In this document: one piece after another, positions 47,940 through 57,926 of the stretch
Position numbering within the stretch: the first letter of the stretch is position 1
How the letters are laid out: each line of letters opens with the position of its first letter
NCBI GenBank assembly: GCA_010093605.1
Contig: MU004198.1
Coordinates: forward strand, 192,456 to 256,455
Length of the DNA stretch: 64,000 nt
Direction of reading: 5' to 3'
Source of the DNA: Lophium mytilinum
Taxonomy: Eukaryota; Ascomycota; Dothideomycetes; Mytilinidiales; Mytilinidiaceae
The notes under the pieces: generated by a model
Told to the model about the DNA's origin: nothing
Seen by the model: the letters and a program-made list of their open reading frames with translations, nothing else
Databases searched by the model: none
Translations under genes and position numbers: made by a program

Positions 47940-48619
47940 ATGGCCTCCACGAAACGCCTGCTCAAGGAGCTCCAAGACTATCAGAGGGATCCGAATGATG
48001 CGCTGACTGAGCTGGGGCCTGTGAGTGATGATGAGTTGATGCATTGGACTGCGGTTATGAAGGGGGTTAATGGGAGTCCGTATGAAGGTGGGTTCTTGTT
48101 TTCCTGTTCCATGAGTGTACTCGTTTGGGGTAGAGAGCCAGCATTTGAGGAGGTTGAAATGGATAAATTCGATGAAGAGCTTCGGAGAGACCTTGGAGGC
48201 AGGGAAATTACATGTTGTTCAGACTAACATCCCCTCAACAGGCGGACGCTGGAAGCTAGACATTCGCGTTCCTTCAAACTACCCCCTCGCGCCGCCAGAG
48301 ATCAAGTTCATCAACCGGATATGCCACCCGAATGTGAATTTCAAGGTGATTTCTCCTCCTCTCTACCTTACCTTAACACCCAACTGACATCAGCGCGCAA
48401 TAGACCGGCGAAATCTGCCTTGATCTCTTGAAGAACAACTGGTCTGCCATCTACACCCTCTCGGCCACCCTCACTGCTGTCCACCAACTCCTGACATCCG
48501 CGGAACCGGACTCCCCATTAAATATCGACATCGCGGCGCTCTTCCGACAAGGAGATATCGTTGGTGCAGAAGCTCTGATCCGATTCTACACGGAGAGTGA
48601 GAGGTGGGAGGGGCGGTAG
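47940..48619 (+). CDS. PEX4: peroxisomal ubiquitin-conjugating enzyme PEX4, 155 aa
   Basis: Pex4 is the E2 that mono-ubiquitinates the import receptor Pex5 at the peroxisome, bound to the membrane through Pex22, so that the receptor can be recycled. Exons 47940-48087, 48242-48345 and 48404-48619 join in phase to 155 residues, the size of an E2 core. The N-terminus STKRLLKELQDYQRDPNDAL and LGPVSDDELMHWTAVMKG are typical of Pex4, followed by the E2 motif CHPN and the active cysteine in GEICLDLL. DSPLNIDIAALFRQGD follows in the C-terminal helices. The first intron is 154 nt, longer than most here. Confidence 0.94.
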
Positions 48620-49533
48620 TCTAACACTCTCGGAAGAGACCGCCGAAAGGGCACTGAAGTGGAAAGACTAGGACATAATCTGGAATTGGGAGCAGTGGTT
48701 ATACAGCAAGGCGCTTGGGATTGGTTATAGCTGAGTTGGTACCTCGTACATACGGAGTAGTAGTCTGCAGCTAGCGGACAATTCAATAAGACAAGGGTAT
48801 CAATACTGAAGAACATGGGGAAAGCTACCGCCCACGCAGAACTAAGGCGCTATTGGTACTCGTCCCCGCTGTCATGCGATCGCTGGCTCACACGCGACGT
48901 ATAGTAGAGCGCCTTATACTCAGTACGAACAGGGTGAATCGTTCACTAATGCTATCACAATCCATGAGAACACCCACCCCAATGCACCCCGATGCAGCAC
49001 CCATCCAATTCCCCCACCACAAAGCCCGCCGCTTACTCAATCGCCGCCCCCTCGCAAACCCTTTCCCGCCGTGGGCAAACGCACACCTGCAAGTGATTAT
49101 CGCCTTGGTCCTGCTGGCCTGCAGGCCCCTCCACCACTCAGCTCGCCCGCCGCCCGCCACGCGCGCTGCCGTCACCGGGCGCCCCGACAATAACAATAAA
49201 AAAGATGTAACCCAAATCACCACGAATCCTACACGTACAAAACCCAAGATCAAGACCTAAGACGCGGACCCCCGGATCCCGAACCAAACGTACACCTGCC
49301 CTATTCCCAAACCCCTTCCCGAGTCCACATGACCAACCTTCATTTCACTGGAGAGTTCTCCGCAGCTCGCCGCCCGCGGGTCCAAGGCCTAGAAGCCTCG
49401 GAGGGCAGCGGTTGAGCGCGCCGAGTCTGCGCGGATTGGGAGCTGCGGCAGGGTTCTTTCTCTCTTTCGCGGCCCCTCTCTCGCTCTTTTTTTCTTTTTG
49501 CTTGCAGCGTGCGTGCTAGGGACAGCTTGCGCT
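48620..49533. other. intergenic between convergent PEX4 and the small membrane protein gene
   Basis: About 0.9 kb. Frames on both strands at 48850-49260 lie over one another and have no domain, so they were not called. No RNA gene was recognised. Confidence 0.45.
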
Positions 49534-50094
49534 TCAGCCAGCCCCGCCGACGACCCAGTGGTTGCGGCGCCAGCCGCGGGTGGCGCCCGTGCTGGCGGTC
49601 GTGATGGTGCCATGGAGCACTGCGTGTCGTGGAGGGATGCTGTTCGTCGAGACGCGGCGCGTGTATGACAGCGTGGTCGTCTCTGCGTGCAGCGGCGAGG
49701 TGGGGGAGGGGTCCGGGTAGGAGTGGCGCCGCAGGGTGGGAGCTGGGTACAGCCGGGGGTCATATGGGCCTGGGAGAGGCTGGGGCGGGGAGGTCCATGG
49801 GTAGATGGGGTTGAAGGTGACTGTTGGTTGTGACGGTGGTGGTGATGCAGTTGGTGGTGGGGCGGGGTGTTTTTCTGGTGGTGGCGTCGGGGTGATTCTA
49901 GCTTTTCTTCTTTTTCTTTGGAGATGTTGCAGTACTGCCCATCTTATACAACCTAGGAAGACGGTGACGAGGACGAGTGCCGCTGGTATGGCGAAATAGC
50001 TTGCGGCTACAGTGTGCAATGCGCCGGAGAGACTCGGGAGGGTGGAGGTGGGCCGGCGGGATGCGCCAGCTTCAAGACGTCGAGGAGGAGGCAT
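49534..50094 (-). CDS. small single-pass membrane protein with Pro-rich tail, 186 aa
   Basis: A single-exon frame. Residues 1-30 are Ser/Pro-rich without a clear signal peptide. One strong helix, FAIPAALVLVTVFLGCIRWAV, follows at about 34-55, then the basic LQRKRRKAR, which would place the long C-terminal part in the cytosol. That part is rich in Pro, Thr and Ser and ends with an ordered-looking segment (ATRGWRRNHWVVG). I do not recognise a family. The ordered tail and the helix with a positive stop-transfer make a real gene more likely than chance, but no homologue is known to me. Confidence 0.55.
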   Translation of the reverse strand: MPPPRRLEAGASRRPTSTLPSLSGALHTVAASYFAIPAALVLVTVFLGCIRWAVLQHLQRKRRKARITPTPPPEKHPAPPPTASPPPSQPTVTFNPIYPWTSPPQPLPGPYDPRLYPAPTLRRHSYPDPSPTSPLHAETTTLSYTRRVSTNSIPPRHAVLHGTITTASTGATRGWRRNHWVVGGAG

Positions 50095-51816
50095 GAGGAA
50101 GTTCGAGAGAGAAGTGAATTGGGTTCGAGACTGATCTGCTCTGCATATGTTTGCAGACGGGAGGGGGCGTCGAGGCAGAAGTCTGTCAACCAGTCAACCA
50201 AGCATCCCGCTTTCAGCTCTACCAGAACTCACCAGGAACGCCGGGAGAACCGTTTATGGTCAGCGCTAGGGGAGTAATGCTCCGGAGGCCTGTCAGCAGA
50301 GTCCCAGGCCTTGAGCGTGGGTTAGTACAAGGATGCAAATAGGGCAGGATTGAGGTGCTTCAGGTCACTATTCTACGATACCACAGAGGCTGATGCCCCC
50401 AGATACTTAAGCAGCGCATGGCTCGCGGTGGCCACAGGCGCGCTGCAGAGATCGAGGGCGGCCTTTGGTGGGGAAATGGCAATGAGACAGGCGGCCGTCC
50501 AGCTGCCCTCTGTCGCGAGGTGTGCGACTCCAAGGTCGCAGAATGAATAACCTGCTGGATCGGCCGTGATGCTCAGCTAGGGTCGTCGCGCCTCGCAATG
50601 GCCTAGCATGGTTTAAGCCGGTAGGCCAGGCCCAAGGGGGCTACTTGCAGCAGGCCAAAGGGATGGGGCTTCGCGGTGGTGTGCGTCGTCTGGGGACCTT
50701 TCAGCTGTGATGGAACGACGAGGCGTTGGACGGGCGTCGAGAGAGCAGCCAAGACGAGCCCATCGAGCATTTCTCCCGAGATCCGAGAACGATCGTCTTG
50801 ATGCGCGCGAGTCTGCCGCCACAGTCCCGTAGTCTCTGCGATCATGCTTTGCCTTCAATATCGCGGCTTGCTCCGTGACGGCGAAGACTGTCCGCTCTTC
50901 AGCTGTCATCGCGGCGCCCCAGCGCTTGAGATGCCGCTAGAGTCGTGTTACTGCTCCACTTCCTGGCGATGTCCAGGGACGCCTGTGAAGCACATCGCAG
51001 CCACCGGGGTCAGGATCCTGCTGAACCTGCCCCAATGAGGCTTCCGGGCTGCAATAGGGACCTTCTGTTGCTGCTCAAGCAAGGGAGGGGCGCGGATGCT
51101 CCTTAATTGCCACAGCCAGTCAAGCACCGCGGTCAGGGGGTGCGTGAAATTCCCCCGACTTCACTGCACTCTTCTGACCATCACATTTGACGATAGAGCG
51201 AGTGAAGGGCATCGCTCAGATACGGAGGTACTCCGGACTGCTGGCCAGGAAGCGAGAGTATCAATGGCGTTTCCCCATTGACTGATAGCAGCGTCGGCTC
51301 GTCACTCAGCGTACGCCACAAGGACGCCGTTGACTGAGATACAGACTAGTAAGCGAGTGCAAGAATAGCATCGAGGCACGAGATCTTCACATTCTATTTG
51401 TGCTGGCGGTCAAGACTGTCCATCCATGTTATGTTTCGTGGATGATGTTCAGTGTTACGGGCGATATCACGTGATCTATGGCCTTGCCATCAGTGAGCAG
51501 TATTCGATCGATCCCAACCGCTTTCTGTCCGCAGGCTGAAGCATGTTTTTACTGTATATCCAGCCTTGTGAATTAGCGCAATCGGGATAGGCTTGAGGCT
51601 TAAGTCGAGAATTTTGTTTGATGCTGCATATGGCGTGCCCTTCTGTGGCGGAATCTAGAACTCTGCCCCGGACAACTTTAACATCTAATTAGTTTCTACC
51701 TTTGCAAACGTCTCTATTTATTACTCCAATCTTCTCTTTAAGACTGAGGAACAGCGACCGAATACTATTCAAGACCCTCTACAAGCAAAAGTGGGATGGC
51801 GGTTACAATCCTTAGC
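50095..51816. other. 1.7-kb gene-poor left flank of the second transposon island
   Basis: Normal-composition DNA without recognisable genes. Short frames near 50350-51050 on both strands show no domain. The promoter of the small membrane protein gene should lie in the first few hundred bases. Confidence 0.45.
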
Positions 51817-51818
51817 TA

Positions 51819-51858
51819 GAAGGCGCTCCGAGCTCGTGCAACGCATAGGCTCGTGCAC
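51819..51858 (+). repeat. left terminal inverted repeat, 40 bp
   Basis: Begins GAAGGCGCTCCGAGCTCG and ends GGCTCGTGCAC. It is identical, inverted, to 54727-54766. It contains GCTCGTGCA twice (51832 and 51849, 17 bases apart), probably transposase binding sites. It keeps its CA and TG pairs while the DNA inside has lost them. Confidence 0.97.
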
Positions 51859-52945
51859 TAAACTAAGCGCCACTACTACTATCTTTAAAAATTTATAACT
51901 CTATTAAAAATTATCTAATTTACTTAGAAAATAGCTTAAATTAATAAGGCTATTTAGAAGGCTATTACTACTAAAGAAAAAGAGGTAGCTACTATTACTT
52001 AGAAGTATAAAATCTATTCTTTAATACTCTTATAGTACTACTATAGTATTACTTATTCTAAAGAGAAAGGCTATAATACTTAAAAGATACTTAATACTAG
52101 ATAGTTAGCTTTACTTCTAGCCTATATAAGCTATCTTTTAGCTAAAGAAATACCCTCTATATATAAAGTACTATAAAAATTAGCCTATAAAATTATAGAA
52201 AAAATACTAGAAAAGTACTAGCTAAATAGCTAGTATAAGAATAGTAAAGATTAGCTAGATATAGGCTATTTAAAGCTAATTAATTCTATCTAGAAGAAGG
52301 CTAATTTAAAATACTACTATAAGCTCTACTTTAAGCTTTTAAGCGCTAAAATTAAAAAGTATAGTATTAAGCCTTAAAATCTATATAATATAAATAAAAA
52401 GGGCTTTTTAATTAGCTACCTATTTAAATAGCTTAGAATCTTTACTAAGAGTAATAAGCTACTTAAGAATATTATATAGAATAGAAATAGAGAGTAGATT
52501 ATAGTAGTAGTAGCTATCTATACTAATAGAATAGCACTCTTACCTACTTTTATATATTAAGCTATTTCTAGTAATATTTAGAATATATAGCTTTAAAATT
52601 TTAACCCTAAAAAGTACTTCTACTTCTTTAAATTATTATCTTTTAGTTAAACCTCTTATAAGATAGGCCTTAGCTAGCTTACTACTATTTTTAATAGAGA
52701 AATAAAGGTAAAAGCGCGCTAAGAAAGAAACTAGTAGCTACTAATTATTAATAGGTATAGTTTATATATAATAGCTAGCTTTATTAAGTACTATATTAAG
52801 TATAGAATTCTTTTCTTTATCTTTCTATCTTATTTAATATACTCTCTATAGCTATTAAATATCTCTCTCTTTATTCCTCTTACTATATATTATAATTAGT
52901 AATTAAACTACTTTAACCTTTAAAATAAGGGCTATACTTATTTTA

Positions 52946-53768
52946 GGGGGCTAGTACTAGTACCCCCCCTAATTAGTATAAGTATACCCCCTTTTTAGTA
53001 CGTATATACCCTCTATCTTATCTAATCTTCTAATTAGCCCGGAGGGGTCCTCTAAGGCCTCTAATTTACTTACTTAACTTACCTATAATTTTTAAATACT
53101 TTTACTAAGTACAGCGTGCCTATAATCTATTATATTCTTATTCTTATAATAGCGCTAATTCTAAGCCTTAGCTAGCTCCTTAGCCTTAGCTAGCTTCTTA
53201 GCCTTAGATAGCGCCTGCGCTGCTTTCTATTAAGAAGCTCTAATATTAGATAGTATTATCTAATTAGTATATAGAGGGGTTAATAGATTAAAATAGCTAG
53301 AAAGACGCGGCAGTAATATAGGGGGGCTAGGTTTAATATAGAGAGGCTATAATAAGGTAAGAATTTAACTATTTTAATATACTTATAGATATATAGATAT
53401 ATAGATAGTAATATAATAGCCTATATATACTATAGAAAATAGAAAGTATATATAGTAAAATAGGTATACTATATAGCCTTACTATAAGTAGCCTTATATA
53501 TAGCCTTATATATAGCTTATATATATAGCCTTATCTATAGTCTTATTTATAGCTTTATCTATAGCCTTATATATAGCTAAGTATAGGCTATTAGAAATAG
53601 TAAGAATATATAATAAAATAGAAAGGCTATATAGCCTTACTATAAAGCGCTAGAGTAGTATTCTAAGCCCTCCGGGCTAATTAGAAGGCTAGATAAGATA
53701 GGGGGTATACGCGTACTAAAAAGGGGGTATACTTATACTAATTAGGGGGGGTACTAGTACTAGCCCCC
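52946..53768. mobile_element. nested 823-bp non-autonomous element, long TIRs and 8-bp target duplication
   Basis: The ends are inverted repeats of about 101 bp starting GGGGGCTAGTACTAG. They differ at five positions, all transitions, and at each the left copy has T or A where the right has C or G. The 8-bp TTATTTTA flanks it on both sides (52938-52945 and 53769-53776). An 8-bp duplication is typical of hAT elements, though hAT ends are usually shorter. The interior is AT-rich with repeated TATAGCC-type units and has no coding trace, so it is MITE-like. It splits the pogo-like transposase between the LILDGH block and the IYPLD block. Confidence 0.88.
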
Positions 53769-54726
53769 TTATTTTATAAAAAGAAACTTCTTTAAACTCT
53801 TTTAGGTAGCCTAGGCGCTTATAATAATACTAGAGAATATAGCCTTAGACTTTAAAAAGACTAGAATTTACCTCTTAGATTCTAAGGTTATTTTAGAGAA
53901 GTTATAAAGAGAAAAAAGTATAGTTATCTAGAAGGAACTTTCTACTACTAATTTAGCTATAGAAATATTTAAGAAAGCTAAGAAGAGAATTTAGAGAGAG
54001 TAACTAAGCTAGAATAACTATATATTTATATATTATATAAATAAGATTAAGACTAAGCTTATATTTATAAAGCTTATAAATAAAAGGCTTTATAAGTATA
54101 TAAAGAAGAAGAAAAGAAAAAGAATATAGTAATAGCCTCTTTTTAAGAAGCTTGCGCTTTAAAAATATAGATTTACTATAATCTATAGCCTTAATAAGGT
54201 AAAATAAGTATATAAGCTTTATAAAAAAGAAGAAAAAAAGAAGAAATAGATTTTTAATACTAAAGAAAATATAAAACTTTAAAAAGCTATATATAAAGAG
54301 AAATAATAGGTATTAACTTAGTAATAGGCCTCTTAATATTATTAAGAGAAGAATATTTATAATAAACTAGTATATAATAGAAAAAGAGCTAAAGAGATAT
54401 TAAATAAAGTAGCTAGAGCTATAAAGCTAGCTAATTAGTAGCTTTTTAGTAAAAGTAGAGCTTATAAGCTATATATACTAAAAAAAAGGGCTTTAAAAAT
54501 ATAGTATATTATTATAATAGATAATAAGAAGAAAATTAATATACTAGAGGCCTTAGGCTAGCTATAGAGAACTAGAAAGCTCTTTAAGTATCTAGAGAGT
54601 TATATAGTTATAATAGAGTAAAAAAGTAAATTTAATTATCTTAACTCTATACTTATAGAGTTATATAGAAAGTCTTATTATAGTAGAAAACCTTATTTTT
54701 CTATTATACGTAATTTCTAGTAATGC

Positions 54727-54766
54727 GTGCACGAGCCTATGCGTTGCACGAGCTCGGAGCGCCTTC
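54727..54766 (-). repeat. right terminal inverted repeat, 40 bp
   Basis: Exact inverted copy of the left end, closing with GGAGCGCCTTC followed by the TA target at 54767-54768. No substitution separates the two ends. Confidence 0.97.
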
Positions 54767-54768
54767 TA

Positions 54769-55340
54769 GCCCCAGAGGTTCAGAGGAGCTAGCAGCGCCG
54801 ATCATCAGCGCAGCCTCGATCAGATATCACAAACGAGGCCTCTTCCAGGTCGCTTGTATTCCTGGACTCTACATATTCAGTCAGCCAGAACCAGCCTGCA
54901 CGGTGTAGTCACATTCTTGCAGCTTGCAGAGCGCACAGCGTTCTCCGCCCCGCTCCGTTACTCATCCCTTGTCCGCACAACAGCCTTTGCGTATACAAAC
55001 TTATCTAGGCACAGCTGTGTTCCGTTGGGGCGAGGGACGAGGTTCCGAACACGCATGAAGACTGCAACTCCATCGGGCTTCCTGCATGCACAGCCACGAC
55101 AGCTAGCTTTCAAGCGTCCAATGCCACACGACGGAATTCTGCTGCCTAGCATCCGCGGTGCTACCAAACATCATCTTTTATCCTCACACGATATCACCAT
55201 TCACCCTCATTTTCAACGTGCATTCACTCTTCCACCTTCACCGGTGTCGTTTTCTAGCATACCACTCTGCACAGCCGTCCTCAGTCTGCCTTACAATTCT
55301 TGCCCTGTTCTAGAGCGTGTCGACTGATGTGGTTGGAGCG
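54769..55340. other. right flank of the second island and promoter of the first 2EXR gene
   Basis: Normal-composition DNA resumes at the TA target site. An open frame at 54854-55327 has no recognisable domain. The sequence before 55341 is C/T-rich, as fungal leaders are. Confidence 0.4.
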
Positions 55341-56009
55341 ATGCAGTCCGAGTCCCCATTTCTAACTCTGCCAGCAGAGCTACGCCTCATAATTTACGAG
55401 TTCCTTTTCTACGGGGCACATTTGAGAGCTCCACGCCCGAGCCGCGGCTTGGCCCTCCTCCTCACATGCACAGAAATACACGCAGAAGCTTCCCGATCTG
55501 AAGCATCAAGCCGCGCCTTGGCCCTCCTCCTCACGTGCAAGCAAGTCCACACAGAGGCCTCCAAACTTGCCTTCTCACTCACAAACTTCATTCTACCCGC
55601 GAAAGTCGTCCGCGAGCTCAATCACTATCTCGATACTCTGCCGCGAGCACTTATTGCGAGTATACGACATGTCACTGTGGAAGGACATGTCTGGGTTACT
55701 TTGCTCAAGACCTGGGATCCAAAGATACTCACGCTCGAGACGCTCACAGCGACGACGTTCCGAGGGGGCCTCACAGAGAGACAGAAACATCGGTCAGAGT
55801 ATTTGAATGACCAGCTCCGAAGGAGTCTGTTCTCCGGTGTGCTGGGTAGGAGTAAAGCTGTTGGAAAAGTCATCATTTCGAATACTGGGCACTATCCTGC
55901 CTCTTGGTTCTTGAAGAGTTTCTCCATGCACGAATATGACGGGTGGCACAAGGAGGCTTTTGATGGGGAGATAGGCAGACTTGAGTTTACTCGAATCGGA
56001 CCGCCATAG
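55341..56009 (+). CDS. 2EXR/F-box-like family protein, 222 aa, with an internal tandem duplication
   Basis: Starts MQSESPFLTLPAELRLIIYE, the opening typical of the large fungal 2EXR/DUF7730-like family, followed by LLLTCKQVHTEASKLAFS (family C-x-Q-I/V-x-x-E-A). The family is abundant in filamentous ascomycetes and of unknown function; the first helix resembles an F-box. The TC-x-x-(I/V)H-x-EAS segment is present twice in tandem, 23 residues apart, from a 69-bp duplication. A single exon, shorter than many relatives but with no sign of breakage. The next gene, of the same family, converges with it after 70 bases. Confidence 0.78.
   Translation: MQSESPFLTLPAELRLIIYEFLFYGAHLRAPRPSRGLALLLTCTEIHAEASRSEASSRALALLLTCKQVHTEASKLAFSLTNFILPAKVVRELNHYLDTLPRALIASIRHVTVEGHVWVTLLKTWDPKILTLETLTATTFRGGLTERQKHRSEYLNDQLRRSLFSGVLGRSKAVGKVIISNTGHYPASWFLKSFSMHEYDGWHKEAFDGEIGRLEFTRIGPP
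55438..55575. repeat. 69-bp in-frame tandem duplication
   Basis: GCCGCG followed by TTGGCCCTCCTCCTCAC recurs with an offset of 69 bases. The two copies have diverged at many positions (for example ACATGCACAG against ACGTGCAAGC), so the duplication is old but the frame is kept. Confidence 0.8.
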
Positions 56010-56079
56010 TATCGTCTGCTTTTTAGAACGTGTTGGGTACATCTTTGAAGTATGCAGCAATCAATATCACCATTCCACT

Positions 56080-56709
56080 TCAACAATTACCAAGCCGAGT
56101 GAGCGTCACATAGCAACAGTGACTACGACAACCATACCTCTCCTCCACAACCGCAAACCTACCCGTGATAACCCACTGCCGCCACCCAAACCTCGCGGCA
56201 GGCGGCTTCCCAACCACCCCCCGCTTCACATACGGCTTCAGCTTCTTCCAAACATCGCAGCGACTCACAGGCTTCTTCGCCTCCAGCATCTGATTCAGCT
56301 GCGGTAACTCTTCCACAAACCTCCCGGTACCACCGCAATCGCACACCAACGTGAGCGATCTGAGATTCAATGCCTCGAGACCAAACATCCACGGCTTCGC
56401 GAGAATATCTATCGGGTCTAGGTGCAGATCGTTGACAGGGTTGCGGAGGATCACATGTTGGACTAGCGGCATGTGCGGTGGGTGGATGCGGAGGCCGGCG
56501 ATGAAGCCCATGGCGACTTTGAAGGTGAAGATTTGGTCGTGCCAGGCTCGGAGGAGGGCGGGGCGGGCTTCGGCGTGGATTTGGCGGCAGGTGAGGAATG
56601 GCTGTGTTCGTTGGGCCCATTCGAGGGGTGGGTTTTGGGGGGAGAGTACAAGGTCGTAAATGTCAAGTCGGATTTCTGTTGGGAGGAGGAGGAAGTGCGA
56701 GTGCGCCAT
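56080..56709 (-). CDS. 2EXR/F-box-like family protein, 209 aa
   Basis: The frame is open further upstream, but the Met at 56709 begins MAHSHFLLLPTEIRLDIYDL, the family opening, so it is taken as the start. FLTCRQIHAEARPALLRAW follows, the second hallmark, then a region with LRSLTLVCDCGGTGRF. A single exon. It lies tail to tail with the other 2EXR gene; the two proteins share only the family hallmarks, so they are distant paralogues and not a fresh duplication. The function is unknown. Confidence 0.75.
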   Translation of the reverse strand: MAHSHFLLLPTEIRLDIYDLVLSPQNPPLEWAQRTQPFLTCRQIHAEARPALLRAWHDQIFTFKVAMGFIAGLRIHPPHMPLVQHVILRNPVNDLHLDPIDILAKPWMFGLEALNLRSLTLVCDCGGTGRFVEELPQLNQMLEAKKPVSRCDVWKKLKPYVKRGVVGKPPAARFGWRQWVITGRFAVVEERYGCRSHCCYVTLTRLGNC

Positions 56710-57926
56710 GATGGAGCGCTGGTCTCGGTGGTGCTTAGTTGTTACTAAGTCTATGTGGCGGATAGATGCTCTATGGCGGGGAGTCGTGGTGAGAGAATTT
56801 GGTGTTGAGGGGCTGAGTGTACGAATGTGGTTGGGAACACGCTGGATGGAGCCTAGCTTACATTGCACATCTTCCCGATTCAGCTGTATTATAAATTATC
56901 CGCATATTTTACCATGACATTCCAACGCAATACAGATGCTATTCAAGACAACTGTGTGACTACATGCATTTCACTGCTTTCGATGTTTCTTCGACCGTAG
57001 GCTCGCTTACTGTGAAGACCGTTAGTTGACACAGGACCCTTGTAACCCTTGAAGACGCCTTGTGGATCACGATTCTTGAAAGTGGTGTTTGAGATCCTTT
57101 CTTCTAGTACTCAGCGGTTCCTATCGGACAAGGTACCATTTATTGTTGAAAGCAGAATTGAGATGGAAAAGCATGGTGTATTGTTTGTGCTGATAAGAAG
57201 CGCAAACTTTGTGGCATGCCCATTACGTGATATAATTTCCCTTTTAAAAGGGGAGATGGAGCATCTCGTACTCTTCTCTACCCTCACGAAACCTCTCAGA
57301 TCATTGGCGACTACACTCGCTGCCCGGAAGCAAAGACGCTTGCGTACGAGTTCCCTGTCTCTTACAATCATGACTGCAACTATTCTACTTAACCGTCAAC
57401 TACCAGTTTCGACACGTTGTCACTCGGGAATCCTCAAACATAGGCAGAGCAGGTCTATGTTCTGATCTGCCGACATGTGGCTCTTCTCTTCTAGCAGAAG
57501 GCAACTATTACACGTTGATGTATGAATGTAATCCCAGTGCCTCGGCATTCTTAGCTTCCAACCACTACAAGGATTCCAGTGTGAGTTGCGGGGATCCTTC
57601 CACCCCGCATTTAAACTCCATACGCCTTTCATTTGGTTTGAACAAGGTGGTGAGTCGTCTTTTGCTGACTTGTGAGCCCCCTCAGGAGACCAAGTTGTCC
57701 TTCTCACACAAATACCTCCATTCTAATGTCCCTTGTGGCAGATCAGTCATAAACCACCCTCACTTCAAAGTCATCCATCTCCGCTCTTAAGAGCATAAGT
57801 TTATGAAGTTCCTCATATTGTAATTTACGTCTAGATCATTTACCATAGTATGTTATTTTCATTTCATCATCTATTCGTTCGTCGCGAAGGTATGGTGTAA
57901 CTTACCTCTACCTCCTATGACCAAGC
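56710..57926. other. 1.2-kb intergenic region
   Basis: Separates the minus-strand 2EXR gene from the thioesterase gene and so holds two divergent promoters. A frame at 57049-57465 has no recognisable domain. No RNA or repeat was seen. Confidence 0.4.

Larger units (their letters stand above)
51819..54766 (+). mobile_element. RIP-mutated pogo/Fot1-like (Tc1/mariner) DNA transposon, with a nested insertion
   Basis: The element is 2948 bp, or about 2.1 kb without the nested insert and its duplication, the usual size of Fot1/pogo elements. It has perfect 40-bp inverted ends and a TA on each side (51817-51818 and 54767-54768), the target of this superfamily. The plus-strand interior, though full of stop codons, still reads like a DDE_1 transposase: NINKKGFLI (family NMDEKGFLI) near 52385, ATIFNREIKVKAR-like text, LLIINRYSLYI (family LILDGHxSH) near 52740, and beyond the insert DFKKTRIYPLDSKVIL near 53850. 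The catalytic Asp/Glu positions read as Asn/Lys, as RIP would give, so it is dead. It lies between genes. Confidence 0.92.

Noticed and set aside
48853-49260. Overlapping frames of over 120 codons on both strands
   Set aside because: Each is the shadow of the other and neither has a domain or signal.
57049-57465. 138-codon plus-strand frame upstream of the thioesterase
   Set aside because: No domain, and its end runs into sequence with many frames; not supported.
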